A program made the position numbers and the translations under genes. A stretch of DNA of 64,000 bases from an uncultured Faecalibacterium sp. (GTDB lineage Bacteria; Bacillota; Clostridia; Oscillospirales; Ruminococcaceae): contig CAKSWU010000001.1 in NCBI GenBank assembly GCA_934513205.1, positions 212,273-276,272 on the forward strand, read 5' to 3'. Positions 8,588 through 17,218 of this stretch are shown piece after piece (positions within the stretch are counted from its first letter, which is position 1; the number at the start of each line of letters is the position of its first letter). The notes below the pieces were generated by a model that saw nothing but the letters and a program-made list of their open reading frames with translations, was not told where the DNA came from and did no database searches.

Positions 8588-9651
8588 AACAACTGACCCA
8601 TGGCGGCGACTGGGCGGGCTACCGCGCCCGGTTTGGCCGTGACCCGCTGGATTTTTCTGCCAATGTCAGCCCGCTGGGCCTGCCGGAAGGCGTAGCAAAG
8701 GCCATCACCGAATCACTTGTCACGGCGCACCGCTACCCGGACCCGCTGTGCCGGGCCCTGCGGGCAAAGCTGGCCGATGCCGAAGCCGTGCCCGCCCCAT
8801 GGCTGCTGTGCGGCAACGGTGCCGCAGACCTCATCTTCCGGCTGGTGCAGGCCGAAAAGCCCCGCACTGCCCTTGTGACCGCCCCCACCTTTGCGGAATA
8901 TGCCGCCGCACTGGAGACCGTGGGCTGTGCCGTGGAGCAGCATCTTCTGACCGGGGAAAACGACTTTGCGGTGACCGACCGCATTCTGGACGCCGTGCAC
9001 CCGGGCATCGACATGATGTTTCTGTGCCAGCCCAACAACCCCACCGGGCAGCTGACCGCGCCCGCCCTTGTGGAGCGGCTGCTGCACCGGTGCGAGGCCG
9101 TGGGGGCGGTGCTGGTGGTGGACGAGTGCTTTCTGGACTTTCTGCCGCAGGGTGATGCTCTCTCTGCAAAGCGTCTGCTGAAAACCAGCAGACATCTCAT
9201 CCTGCTCAAAGCCTTTACAAAGCTCTACGGCATGGCGGGCGTACGTCTGGGCTACTGCATCTGCTCCGATGCCGAGCGGCTTGCCCGGATGCAGGCAGCA
9301 GGCCAGCCATGGGCGGTGTCCGGCCTTGCACAGGCGGCAGGTATTGCCGCACTGGACGAGACGGCCTATGTTGCGCAGGTGCGGGCACTGGTCGCAGACC
9401 AGCGTCCTTTTTTGGCCGGCGGCCTGCGGGCGCTGGGGCTGCGGGTGGTCCCGGGGCGGGCAAACTACCTGCTGTTCCAAGGTCCGGCATCGCTGGGCGA
9501 TGCCTTGATGCACAAGGGTGCCGTGCTGCGCAGCTGCGGCAATTACCCCGGACTGGACAGCAGCTGGTACCGCACTGCCGTGCGCACCGAAGCCGAGAAC
9601 CGGCAGCTGCTGGCACTGCTGGCCGAAACACTGCCGGAGGTGACACGATGA
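8584..9651 (+). CDS. cobD: Threonine-phosphate decarboxylase (CobD-like aminotransferase fold)
   Basis: 355 residues of the class I/II PLP aminotransferase fold related to histidinol-phosphate aminotransferase. It is expected to decarboxylate L-threonine phosphate to aminopropanol phosphate for CbiB. Motifs are LDFSANVSPLG near the N-terminus, CNGAADLIF-like region at 78, CQPNNPTGQL near 150, VVDECFLDF near 180, and the PLP lysine in LKAFTKLYGMAGVRLGY at about 213. ATG 8584 overlaps the cbiB stop. The family alone would allow HisC; the cob position and opening residues favour CobD. Confidence 0.88.
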   Translation: MKQLTHGGDWAGYRARFGRDPLDFSANVSPLGLPEGVAKAITESLVTAHRYPDPLCRALRAKLADAEAVPAPWLLCGNGAADLIFRLVQAEKPRTALVTAPTFAEYAAALETVGCAVEQHLLTGENDFAVTDRILDAVHPGIDMMFLCQPNNPTGQLTAPALVERLLHRCEAVGAVLVVDECFLDFLPQGDALSAKRLLKTSRHLILLKAFTKLYGMAGVRLGYCICSDAERLARMQAAGQPWAVSGLAQAAGIAALDETAYVAQVRALVADQRPFLAGGLRALGLRVVPGRANYLLFQGPASLGDALMHKGAVLRSCGNYPGLDSSWYRTAVRTEAENRQLLALLAETLPEVTR

Positions 9652-11150
9652 GCAGAGCAAAATGCATTATGGTGCAGGGCACCATGAGCGGCGCAGGCAA
9701 AAGCCTGCTGTGTGCGGCGCTGTGCCGCATTTTTGCGCAGGACGGCTACCGCGCCGCGCCCTTTAAAAGTCAGAACATGGCCCTGAACAGCTTTGTCACC
9801 CGTGACGGGGCGGAGATGGGCCGGGCACAGGTGGTGCAGGCGCAGGCTGCCGGGGTGGAACCGGATGTGCGGATGAACCCCATCCTGCTCAAACCCAGCA
9901 GCGATGTGGGCAGTCAGGTCATCGTGAACGGCAAAGCCCGGGGACAGATGTCTGCCGCTGACTATTTTAAAATGAAACGCACCCTCATTCCGGAGATCTT
10001 AGCCGCCTACAACAGCCTTGCCGCCGAGTATGACATCCTTGTCATCGAAGGCGCAGGCAGCCCGGCGGAGATCAACCTGAAGGCAGACGACATCGTCAAC
10101 ATGGGGCTTGCAAAGCTGGTGGACGCCCCGGTGCTGCTGGCTGGCGACATCGACCGCGGCGGCGTTTTCGCCCAGCTTTACGGCACGGTGGAGCTGCTGG
10201 AGCCGGCGGAGCGGGCGCGCATCAAGGGGCTGGTCATCAACAAATTCCGGGGCGATGTGGAGATTTTGCGTCCCGGCCTTGCCATGCTGGAGGAAAAGAC
10301 CCGTCTGCCGGTGGTGGGAGTAGTGCCCTATTTGAAGGTGGAGATCGAGGACGAGGACTCGCTGTCCGACCGTCTTTGCGCAGAAAGCCGCGTCAAACCG
10401 CTGGATATCGCCATCCTGCGTCTGCCGCACGTCTCCAACTTTACCGACTTCATCCCGCTGGAGCAGCACCCGCTGCTGGGTGTGCGGTACGCAGACAGCC
10501 CCCGGCGGCTGGGCACGCCGGACCTTATCATCCTGCCCGGCACCAAGAACACCATGGACGACCTGCGCTGGCTGCGGGAAAGCGGGCTGGAACCGCTGGT
10601 GCAGAAGCTGGCTTCCCGCGGCACACCGGTGCTGGGCGTCTGCGGCGGCTATCAGATGCTGGGCGAGGAGCTTTCGGACCCGGCGGGCGAAGAGAGCGGC
10701 GCGCCCTGCTGCCTGCCGGGCCTTGGGCTGCTGCCCGCTTCCACCGTTTTCAGCGCGGAGAAGCGGCTGTCTCAGAGCACCGGGCAGGTGCTTGCAGAGC
10801 CCTTTGCCGGTGCCGCCCTTACCGGCTACGAGATCCACGCCGGGCGCACGCAGGTGATGGGCAAGCCCTTCTGCCGCCTTGCCGATGGCTCCCCGGAAGG
10901 CTGCGTGCAGGGCAATGTGTTCGGCACTTATCTGCACGGGCTGTTCGACACCGGCGAACTGACCGAAAAACTCACGGCGTTTTTGTGCAAAAAGAAGGGC
11001 ATCGACCCGGCAGACGCCCGGCTCATCCCCATGGAAGAGTACCGTCAGCAGCAGTTTGACCTGCTGGCGGACGGGGTGCGCGCTGCACTGGACCTGAACG
11101 CCGTCTACGCCGCCATGGGCCTTTCCGGCCCGAAAGGAGACCCCGCATGA
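9648..11150 (+). CDS. cbiP: Cobyric acid synthase
   Basis: 500 residues, normal for CbiP/CobQ. It amidates the b, d, e and g side chains of adenosylcobyrinic diamide. The N-terminal domain carries MVQGTMSGAGKSLL (P-loop) and FKSQNMALNS, then VVEGAGSP-like (here VIEGAGSPAEINL). The C-terminal glutamine amidotransferase domain has the nucleophile in GVCGGYQMLG at about residue 331 and the catalytic histidine in GTYLHGLFD near 430. Start ATG 9648 overlaps the cobD stop; the open frame further upstream is not coding. Confidence 0.95.
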   Translation: MSRAKCIMVQGTMSGAGKSLLCAALCRIFAQDGYRAAPFKSQNMALNSFVTRDGAEMGRAQVVQAQAAGVEPDVRMNPILLKPSSDVGSQVIVNGKARGQMSAADYFKMKRTLIPEILAAYNSLAAEYDILVIEGAGSPAEINLKADDIVNMGLAKLVDAPVLLAGDIDRGGVFAQLYGTVELLEPAERARIKGLVINKFRGDVEILRPGLAMLEEKTRLPVVGVVPYLKVEIEDEDSLSDRLCAESRVKPLDIAILRLPHVSNFTDFIPLEQHPLLGVRYADSPRRLGTPDLIILPGTKNTMDDLRWLRESGLEPLVQKLASRGTPVLGVCGGYQMLGEELSDPAGEESGAPCCLPGLGLLPASTVFSAEKRLSQSTGQVLAEPFAGAALTGYEIHAGRTQVMGKPFCRLADGSPEGCVQGNVFGTYLHGLFDTGELTEKLTAFLCKKKGIDPADARLIPMEEYRQQQFDLLADGVRAALDLNAVYAAMGLSGPKGDPA

Positions 11151-11821
11151 CACCACAGCATCACCTGCCCGCCGACATCGAGCGGACCAGCCTCTCCATC
11201 ATCACTGCCGAGCTGGAACAGCTGGGGCTTGTTCCGCCGCCCCAGACCGCCGCGGTGGTCAAGCGGGTCATCCATACCACAGCGGATTTTGATTATGCAA
11301 AAAATCTGCAGTTCACCCCCGGTGCGGTGGATGCCGCCGTCCGGGCTTTGCAGGGCGGTGCCGTCATCGTCACCGACACCAACATGGCTCTGGCGGGCAT
11401 CTCCAAACCCGGACTTGCCAAGCTGGACTGTCAGGCAATCTGCTACATGGCAGACCCCGACGTAGCACAGGCCGCCAGACAGGCGGGGACCACCCGGGCC
11501 GTGGCTTCCATGCACAAAGCCGCACAGGAGCACCCGGGGGCCATTCTGGCAGTGGGCAACGCCCCCACAGCCCTTTTGACCATCGCAGAGCAGGTCGAAG
11601 CCGGTCTGCGGCCTGCACTGGTCATCGGGGTGCCGGTGGGGTTCGTGAATGTGGTGGAAAGCAAGGAGCGGCTTTTCTCCGTCTGCACACAGTACGGCGT
11701 GCCCGCCATCGTTGCCATGGGCCGCAAGGGCGGCAGCAACGTAGCCGCCGCCATCTGCAATGCGCTGGTCTATTCCGCCGGCGAAATGCTGGACCCCTCT
11801 GCCCGGGGATGGCGAGGATAA
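11147..11821 (+). CDS. cbiC: Cobalt-precorrin-8 methylmutase
   Basis: 224 residues. CbiC moves a methyl group from C11 to C12 to give cobyrinic acid. The catalytic histidine is in VIHTTADFDYA at about residue 43. TDTNMALAGI, VGNAPTALL near 145 and GVPVGFVNVVESKE match the family closely. It is the last gene of the visible cobalamin operon and overlaps cbiP as ATGA. No intrinsic terminator was seen straight after the stop; repeat DNA begins within about 70 bases. Confidence 0.95.
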   Translation: MTPQHHLPADIERTSLSIITAELEQLGLVPPPQTAAVVKRVIHTTADFDYAKNLQFTPGAVDAAVRALQGGAVIVTDTNMALAGISKPGLAKLDCQAICYMADPDVAQAARQAGTTRAVASMHKAAQEHPGAILAVGNAPTALLTIAEQVEAGLRPALVIGVPVGFVNVVESKERLFSVCTQYGVPAIVAMGRKGGSNVAAAICNALVYSAGEMLDPSARGWRG

Positions 11822-11890
11822 AGCCCCGCCTACGGCGTGGTCGTGCTCTTTCAAATCCCGCTGCGAAGATAAAAAAAGACCAGTACACGG
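11822..11890 (+). repeat. Diverged tRNA-3'-end mimic before the tandem repeat
   Basis: After cbiC the sequence has a GC-rich GCCTACGGCGTGG segment, then TTTCAAATCCCGCTGC at about 11851-11866, which matches the T-loop and acceptor side of a tRNA such as the tRNA-Pro at 12438, then an A-run and GTACACGGATG. The same order of modules precedes the tRNA-Leu at 51500. It seems to be a worn copy of the element whose better copies follow. Confidence 0.55.
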
Positions 11891-12154
11891 ATGTGTTGCG
11901 ACTGTCACCACGGTAGACATTCCTGACCGGTGGGACCCGCGGGCTAAGCAACAGCCCACAGGGCTGATTGCTTGCGGCGCTATGCGCCGCCGCCCTGTCT
12001 CGGGTTGCGTTTGCTGATTTTTCCGCAGCCCTTTGACAGGGCTTTGAAAAATCAGAACGCTGCCCCAACAGCTCCTCCCTGTTTCTGCCGCAGGCAGCGG
12101 TCGTCGCCGTTGCAAATCCCGTGCTCCGACCCAAACAAAAAAGCAGACACACGA
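11891..12154 (+). repeat. Tandem direct repeat, copy 1 (264 bp)
   Basis: This stretch is nearly identical to 12155-12419, shifted by 264 bases. Only three differences were seen: G/A at the start of the unit, A/G and a one-base gap near the end. The unit holds CGGTAGACATTCCTGACC, several short GC-rich hairpins, a TGATTTTTC/GAAAAATCA inverted repeat of about 9 bases, and an end that copies the 3' half of a tRNA (CAAATCCCG, TGCTCCGACC) plus half of its terminator. It has no convincing ORF. Confidence 0.85.
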
Positions 12155-12419
12155 ATGTGTTGCGGCTGTCACCACGGTAGACATTCCTGACCGGTGGGAC
12201 CCGCGGGCTAAGCAACAGCCCACAGGGCTGATTGCTTGCGGCGCTATGCGCCGCCGCCCTGTCTCGGGTTGCGTTTGCTGATTTTTCCGCAGCCCTTTGA
12301 CAGGGCTTTGAAAAATCAGAACGCTGCCCCAACAGCTCCTCCCTGTTTCTGCCGCAGGCAGCGGTCGTCGCCGTTGCAGATCCCGCTGCTCCGACCCAAA
12401 CAAAAAAGCAGACACACAT
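12155..12419 (+). repeat. Tandem direct repeat, copy 2, abutting tRNA-Pro
   Basis: This is the second copy of the 264-bp unit. Its end, 12380-12396, is identical to the acceptor/T-arm side of the adjacent tRNA-Pro gene, but in the opposite orientation. Together with the terminator hairpin in between it forms a long inverted repeat ending inside the tRNA. Confidence 0.85.
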
Positions 12420-12455
12420 TCGTGTGTCTGCTTTTTTTGGTCGGAGCAGCGGGAT
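12380..12455. repeat. Long palindrome made of tRNA-Pro 3' end, terminator and mimic
   Basis: The plus strand reads a copy of the tRNA-Pro 3' end (12380-12396), an A-rich spacer, a GCAGACACAC/GTGTGTCTGC hairpin (12408-12431), a T-run, and then the true tRNA-Pro 3' end in reverse complement (from 12439). The central hairpin and T-run can serve as the terminator for the minus-strand tRNAs. The outer arms are unexplained. Confidence 0.75.
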
Positions 12456-12513
12456 TTGAACCCACGGCCTCCTCGTCCCGAACGAGGCGCGCTACCAACT
12501 GCGCTATGCCCCG
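12438..12513 (-). tRNA. tRNA-Pro (anticodon CGG)
   Basis: 76 bases including an encoded CCA. The acceptor pairs CGGGGCA with TGCTCCG (one G-T). The anticodon arm is CCTCG-TTCGGGA-CGAGG, giving CGG. The T-arm contains GTTCAAATC. It lies 34 bases downstream of tRNA-Gln on the same strand, so the two are probably co-transcribed. Confidence 0.96.
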
Positions 12514-12547
12514 AAAATACCGCAGCCTTTTGCGACTGCGGTTCTTC

Positions 12548-12621
12548 TGGTTGGGGATGAGAGAATCGAACTCCCACAAGTAGAGTCAGAGTCTACCGCA
12601 CTACCACTATGCAAATCCCCA
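12548..12621 (-). tRNA. tRNA-Gln (anticodon CTG)
   Basis: 74 bases including CCA. The acceptor is TGGGGAT pairing with ATCCCCA, a U1-A72 pair usual for tRNA-Gln. The anticodon arm GTAGA-CTCTGAC-TCTAC gives CTG. The T-arm contains GTTCGATTC. Confidence 0.95.
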
Positions 12622-12774
12622 TGATTTTGTTTTGCCGCAGGCGCCGTGCGCTGCTGACAGGGAATATTATATCCGAAACCGGCCTTCTTGTCAACTGTTT
12701 TTTTGCTTTTTCTTCAAAAGTTTTCTTCCGGCAAAAAACCTTCCGCAAATCCGTGTAAATTTTTGGTACGGCTC

Positions 12775-12816
12775 TTGACACCGCCCTTTCTCCGGAATAA
12801 TCTTATACTATATAAT
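12775..12816 (+). promoter_or_regulatory. Probable sigma-A promoter of pfkA
   Basis: TTGACA at 12775-12780 is followed at 17 bases by TAATCT (12798-12803); a stronger-looking TATAAT at 12811-12816 is too far from that -35. Either could be used. The rest of the 300 bases between tRNA-Gln and pfkA is AT-rich with no gene seen. Confidence 0.6.
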
Positions 12817-12921
12817 ACAGGTAGGTTTGCAGGCCGGGCGGCTTTGGCGGAGCATCCGTTTTTTGCATCCGCACAGGCAGGCTTTTGCCGCACAGCATAC
12901 CAGATGAAAGAGGGCTTTTGA

Positions 12922-14001
12922 ATGAAAAAACGTGTTGGAATCCTGACCTCCGGCGGCGATTGCCCGGGTCTGAACGCTACCATCCGCGGCGTGGCAAAAG
13001 CACTGTACGCCCGCATGGGAGGCAATGTGGAGATCATCGGCATCCTGAATGGATACAGCGGCCTGATCAATGGCGACTACAAGGAGATGACCGAGGATGA
13101 TTTCCGCGGCATCCTGACCTTGGGCGGCACCATTCTGGGCACCAAACGCACCCCCTTCAAGATGATGCGCGTGGTGGAGAACGACAACGTAGACAAGGTC
13201 GCCGCCATGAAAAAGACCTACAAGGAGGCCAAGCTGGACTGCCTGCTGTGTCTGGGCGGCAACGGCACCCACAAGACCGCCAACCTGCTGTCTGAGGAAG
13301 GTCTGAACATCATCGGCCTGCCCAAGACCATCGACAACGACATCTACGGCACCGATGTGACCTTTGGCTTCCACACTGCCGTGGACATCGCCACCGATGT
13401 CATCGACCGCATCCACACCACCGCAGGCAGCCACAGCCGCGTGATGTGCATCGAGATCATGGGCAACAAGGCCGGTTGGCTGACCCTGTATTCCGGCGTT
13501 GCAGGCGGTGCCGACATCATCCTGCTGCCGGAGCAGCCCTATGACATCGACCGGGTCTGCGATGCCGTGGAGCGCCGCGCACGGAAGGGTTCCAACTTCT
13601 CCATCATCGCGGTGGCAGAGGGTGCCATCAACACCGAGGAAGCCCGCATGAAGCGCAAGGACTGGATGGCAAAGCGTGCCGAGGAAGGGTTTGGCACCAC
13701 CGCCACCAACCGCATCGCACAGGCAGTGCAGAAAAAGACCGGCATGGAGACCCGCGTGTGCATCCCGGGCCACATGCAGCGCGGCGGCAGCCCCAGTGCC
13801 TACGACCGCGTGCTGGCCACGGAATTTGGCAGCTACGCCGCAAAGCTGGTGGAAATCGAGCGCTATGGCGTCACCGTTGCCATGGTGAACGGGCACGTTA
13901 CCCAGAACCGTCTGGCAGACATTGCCGGCAAGACCCGCAATGTTCCGGAGGGCTGCGAGCTGCTCACCGTTGCCCGCCGGATGGGCATCAGTCTGGGCTG
14001 A
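12922..14001 (+). CDS. pfkA: 6-phosphofructokinase
   Basis: 359 residues. It phosphorylates fructose 6-phosphate in glycolysis. The N-terminus GILTSGGDCPGLNATIRG is the conserved nucleotide site; GTILGTKR follows. The donor-specificity region reads CLGGNGTHKTAN and PKTIDNDIYGTD. The glycine of NGT is the residue linked to ATP use, while the lysine of PKTIDND is common in PPi-dependent and long group III enzymes, so the donor is not certain; ATP is favoured. ATG 12922 has AAAGAGGG upstream. A terminator follows at 14052. Confidence 0.93.
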   Translation: MKKRVGILTSGGDCPGLNATIRGVAKALYARMGGNVEIIGILNGYSGLINGDYKEMTEDDFRGILTLGGTILGTKRTPFKMMRVVENDNVDKVAAMKKTYKEAKLDCLLCLGGNGTHKTANLLSEEGLNIIGLPKTIDNDIYGTDVTFGFHTAVDIATDVIDRIHTTAGSHSRVMCIEIMGNKAGWLTLYSGVAGGADIILLPEQPYDIDRVCDAVERRARKGSNFSIIAVAEGAINTEEARMKRKDWMAKRAEEGFGTTATNRIAQAVQKKTGMETRVCIPGHMQRGGSPSAYDRVLATEFGSYAAKLVEIERYGVTVAMVNGHVTQNRLADIAGKTRNVPEGCELLTVARRMGISLG

Positions 14002-14051
14002 GGGGTCCGCACTCCGGGGCTCTCCCCCTGCAGAACCAACCGTTTCTTCAA

Positions 14052-14092
14052 GCCCTGCCGGCAGCCCGCAAACGGCCCGGCAGGGCCTTTTT
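14052..14092 (+). terminator. Intrinsic terminator of pfkA
   Basis: GCCCTGCCGG pairs with CCGGCAGGGC across a 15-base loop and is followed by a run of five T, 50 bases after the pfkA stop. Confidence 0.8.
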
Positions 14093-14168
14093 GGCGCAAG
14101 AATCCCCCGGAGGGAGCCAAAGCCGCAGCCTCCTTTCTTTTTCGCACCCGGATATCCTGCAAAAGGAG

Positions 14169-14197
14169 TTGTAAATTGCCAAAAAAGAGGGTATGAT
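14169..14197 (+). promoter_or_regulatory. Probable promoter of pepT
   Basis: TTGTAA, 17 bases, TATGAT, ending 45 bases before the pepT start. Confidence 0.6.
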
Positions 14198-14242
14198 AGA
14201 GAACATGGGAAGTATCCATTGCAGAAAAAAGGAGCGTGTCCT

Positions 14243-15460
14243 ATGCGTGCCTATGAACGTCTTTTGAATTATGTCCGGGTCCACACCACCTCGGACGAAA
14301 ACTCTGGTACCCACCCCTCTGCCCAGCGGGAATTTGACCTTGCCCGTCAGCTTGTGGAGGAAATGAAGAGCCTTGGCATCGAGGATGCCCGGGTGGACGA
14401 GCATTGCTACGTCTACGGTTCCCTGCCCGCCGCCCCGGGCTGCGAGGACAAGCCTGCCCTTGGACTGATCGCCCATCTGGACACCGCCAGCGATGCCAGC
14501 GGCGAGAATGTGCAGCCCGTGGTATGGGAGAACTACGACGGCGGCGATGTGACTCTGCCTGCCACCGGCATGGTGATGAAGTCCTCGGTGTTTCCGTTCC
14601 TGCGGTCCATGAAGGGCGAGACCCTCATCACCTCCGACGGCACCACCCTGCTGGGTGCCGATGACAAGGCCGGCATTGCAGAGATCCTGACCGCTGTGGA
14701 ACTGCTGCAGCAGCAGGCTCTGCCCCACGGCAGGCTGTGCATCGCCTTTACCCCGGACGAGGAGATCGGCGAGGGCGCCGAGCTCTTCGACATCCCCGGC
14801 TTCGGCGCAGACTTTGCCTATACGGTGGACGGCGGGGACGCCGGTTCCATCGAGTATGAGAACTTCAACGCCGCGTCCGCCACCGTCACCGTCCACGGCT
14901 TCTCGGTCCACCCAGGCACCGCCAAGGGCACCATGATCAACGCCTCCAACGTTGCCATGGAGTTCCACAACGCGCTGCCGGTCGCGGCCCGGCCCGAGTG
15001 CACCGAGGGGCGTCAGGGTTTCTATCACCTGTGCCAGATGTACGGTGATGTGACCACCGCAAAGCTGGGCTACATCCTGCGGGACCACGACGCCGCCAAG
15101 CTGCAGTTCAAAAAAGACAACATGCTGGACATCGCCGCCTTCCTGAACGGAAAATACGGCGATGGCACCGTGGAGGTGGAGATCCGGGACAGCTACCGCA
15201 ACATGCTGGAAAAGATCCAGCCGCATTTTCATCTGGTAGAAACCGCCCGCAAAGCCACCCGCATGGCGGGGCTGGAACCGGAGGAGGTCCCGGTGCGCGG
15301 CGGCACCGATGGTGCTGTGCTGAGCTGGAAGGGCCTGCCCTGCCCGAACCTTGGCACCGGCGGCTTCAACTTTCACGGCGTGTGCGAGTGCATCACTGCC
15401 GAGCGGATGGACCGCTGCACGGAGATCCTGCTGAGCATCATCAAACTGTACGCAGAGTAA
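14243..15460 (+). CDS. pepT: Peptidase T (tripeptide aminopeptidase)
   Basis: 405 residues of the M20B zinc peptidase family, which removes the N-terminal residue of tripeptides in the cytoplasm. Metal and catalytic motifs are LIAHLDTASDAS near residue 77, TTLLGADDKAGIAEI near 137, TPDEEIGEG near 173, and DGGDAGSIEYENFNAA near 197. The start ATG 14243 has AAAAAAGGAGCG 7 bases before it; the open frame back to 13922 is not coding. A stand-alone gene with its own promoter and terminator. Confidence 0.94.
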   Translation: MRAYERLLNYVRVHTTSDENSGTHPSAQREFDLARQLVEEMKSLGIEDARVDEHCYVYGSLPAAPGCEDKPALGLIAHLDTASDASGENVQPVVWENYDGGDVTLPATGMVMKSSVFPFLRSMKGETLITSDGTTLLGADDKAGIAEILTAVELLQQQALPHGRLCIAFTPDEEIGEGAELFDIPGFGADFAYTVDGGDAGSIEYENFNAASATVTVHGFSVHPGTAKGTMINASNVAMEFHNALPVAARPECTEGRQGFYHLCQMYGDVTTAKLGYILRDHDAAKLQFKKDNMLDIAAFLNGKYGDGTVEVEIRDSYRNMLEKIQPHFHLVETARKATRMAGLEPEEVPVRGGTDGAVLSWKGLPCPNLGTGGFNFHGVCECITAERMDRCTEILLSIIKLYAE

Positions 15461-15504
15461 CTTTCAATCCGCATATTTCATTTCGTAGCGTTTTATGCTG
15501 TACC

Positions 15505-15530
15505 GCTCCCCCGAAAGGGGGAGCTTTTTT
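15505..15530 (+). terminator. Intrinsic terminator of pepT
   Basis: Perfect 8-bp stem GCTCCCCC/GGGGGAGC with a GAAA loop followed by six T. Confidence 0.9.
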
Positions 15531-15605
15531 GCAAAACCAGCAGCATCGTGGTCGGGCCGGATACCGACGCGGCAGCTGCTGCTTTCTGTCTAATTCCTCC
15601 CCTGT

Positions 15606-15640
15606 AAAAAAGCAAAAGGCAGCGGCCGCAGCCGCTGCCC
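15606..15640 (-). terminator. Intrinsic terminator of the TrkH-like gene
   Basis: On the minus strand GGCAGCGGC pairs with GCCGCTGCC and is followed by TTTTGCTTTTTT, 67 bases past the stop codon. Confidence 0.8.
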
Positions 15641-15706
15641 TTTGCCGTATAAAACGATTTTTCGCCAAAAAATGCTCCGTGCACCGCAGAGGGCATTCAA
15701 GGCTGC

Positions 15707-17089
15707 TCAGCCCACATTGATGTGCCCCACCGGCATGATCTTCCGCTTGTTGTCGGCAGGCTTTGCCGTCAGGCTCATTGCCAGTGAGACCGGGCCCACA
15801 CGGCCCATGAACATGACCAGCATATACAGCAGCTTTGCACCGCTGTTCAGCTGACCGGTAACGCCCACCGACAGGCCAACCGTGCCAAACGCCGAGCAGG
15901 ACTCGAAGATGCAGTCAATGACGCTTACCGCTTCCGAAGTGTTGTAATAGACCACCACCGCAGACCCAAGGGCTGCCAGCGCGCCAAGAACGATGATGGT
16001 CAGCGCGCGGTACACCGTCTTGGACTCAATGTGGTGCTCTGCAATGACGCAGTCGTCCCGGCCCTGCGCCACGCTGCGGATAGTCAGGATGATGACCGCG
16101 AAGGTGGTCACCTTCACACCGCCGCCGGTGGAGCCGGGTGCCGCACCGATGAATTGCAGCACGCTCATCAGCAGCTTGGTGACAGGACCGCAGGCGGCAA
16201 GGTCGATGGTGTTCATGCCGGCAGTACGGGTAGACACCGACTGGAACAACGCTGCCATCAGCTTCCCCGGCACAGTCAGCCCGCCCATGCTGTGAGGGTT
16301 GTTCCACTCCAGCAGTGCGATGCATGCTGCGCCGCCAAACCACAAGATCAGCGAGAAGGCCAGCACCACTCTTGCATGGAGGGACAGGCGGCGCTTTTGG
16401 CGGTACTGTCCCAGCTCCACCCAGACCATAAAGCCCAGACCGCCGGAAACGATCATAAATATGATGACCGCCTGCACATAGTAATTGTTCACATAGGGCG
16501 CCAGAGACGAATAGGCCCCAAACCGCCCGAACAGGTCAAAACCCGCATTGCAGAAGGCCGAGATCGCCGTGAACACGCTGATCCAGATGCCCTCGAACCC
16601 AAACTGCGGCACGAAGGCGAACAGCAGCAGCAGGATGCCGATGCCCTCAAACAGCGCTGCCAGCCCGATGACGATCTTCAGCACCTCTTTGGCCTGCGCG
16701 TAGCCGTCTGCCGAGACGCTCTCGCCCAGCAGGCGCAGATCCCGGAAGCCCATGCGCCGCCGCATCGCCAGCGCAAAAAAGCTGGTCAGCGTGACAAGGC
16801 CCAGACCACCCACCTGGATCAGGATCAGGATCACCGCCTGTCCAAAGCCTGTGAACTGGGTCCATGTGTCCCGCACGATCAGTCCGGTGACACAGGTGGC
16901 ACTGGTGGCGGTGAACATCGCATCAATGATCCCCAGCTGCCCCTGCCTGCTTGCCATCGGTGTTGTCAGCAGCAGGGTGCCCAGTGTGATGACCGCCAGA
17001 AAGCTTACACAGATGATCTGCGTGGGGCTTGCTCCCTTGCGCCTGCGCGCCGGACAGCGGAAGATCCGGTTCCTTTTTATTTTTTTCAT
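15707..17089 (-). CDS. TrkH/KtrB-type potassium uptake membrane subunit
   Basis: 460 residues. This membrane channel subunit admits K+ (and often Na+). Four selectivity-filter repeats can be read: TSATCVTGLIV (about residue 60), SAFCNAGFDL, STRTAGMNTI and SAFGTVGLSV, each with the conserved glycine and flanked by hydrophobic helices. The basic N-terminus MKKIKRNR precedes the first helix. I chose ATG 17089 because AAAGGAG lies 5 bases upstream; an ORF start at 17155 has none. The gating partner TrkA/KtrA is not in the window, so its gene must lie elsewhere. Confidence 0.92.
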   Translation of the reverse strand: MKKIKRNRIFRCPARRRKGASPTQIICVSFLAVITLGTLLLTTPMASRQGQLGIIDAMFTATSATCVTGLIVRDTWTQFTGFGQAVILILIQVGGLGLVTLTSFFALAMRRRMGFRDLRLLGESVSADGYAQAKEVLKIVIGLAALFEGIGILLLLFAFVPQFGFEGIWISVFTAISAFCNAGFDLFGRFGAYSSLAPYVNNYYVQAVIIFMIVSGGLGFMVWVELGQYRQKRRLSLHARVVLAFSLILWFGGAACIALLEWNNPHSMGGLTVPGKLMAALFQSVSTRTAGMNTIDLAACGPVTKLLMSVLQFIGAAPGSTGGGVKVTTFAVIILTIRSVAQGRDDCVIAEHHIESKTVYRALTIIVLGALAALGSAVVVYYNTSEAVSVIDCIFESCSAFGTVGLSVGVTGQLNSGAKLLYMLVMFMGRVGPVSLAMSLTAKPADNKRKIMPVGHINVG

Positions 17090-17176
17090 ATTGCTCCTTT
17101 GCACGCAGCAGCTGCCGCCGCGCACTACCATTTTCTCGTTTCCTATAGAATACACCTTTTCTGCCGCAGGTTCAAC

Positions 17177-17205
17177 TTGATTTTCGGTTCCGGATGCGGT
17201 ATTAT
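17177..17205 (+). promoter_or_regulatory. Promoter of tRNA-Arg
   Basis: TTGATT, 17 bases, TATTAT, ending 14 bases before the tRNA. Confidence 0.7.
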
Positions 17206-17218
17206 AATAAAGTATCTT

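Noticed and set aside
11822..12437. CRISPR array
   Set aside because: There are only two long units of 264 bases with no short repeat-spacer pattern and no cas genes.
12380..12455. Prophage or island attachment site at tRNA-Pro
   Set aside because: The copies are inverted to the tRNA and no integrase or phage gene lies nearby.
11972..12583. Short open frames in the tandem repeat region
   Set aside because: They recur only because the DNA is repeated, run into tRNA genes and have no start signals.
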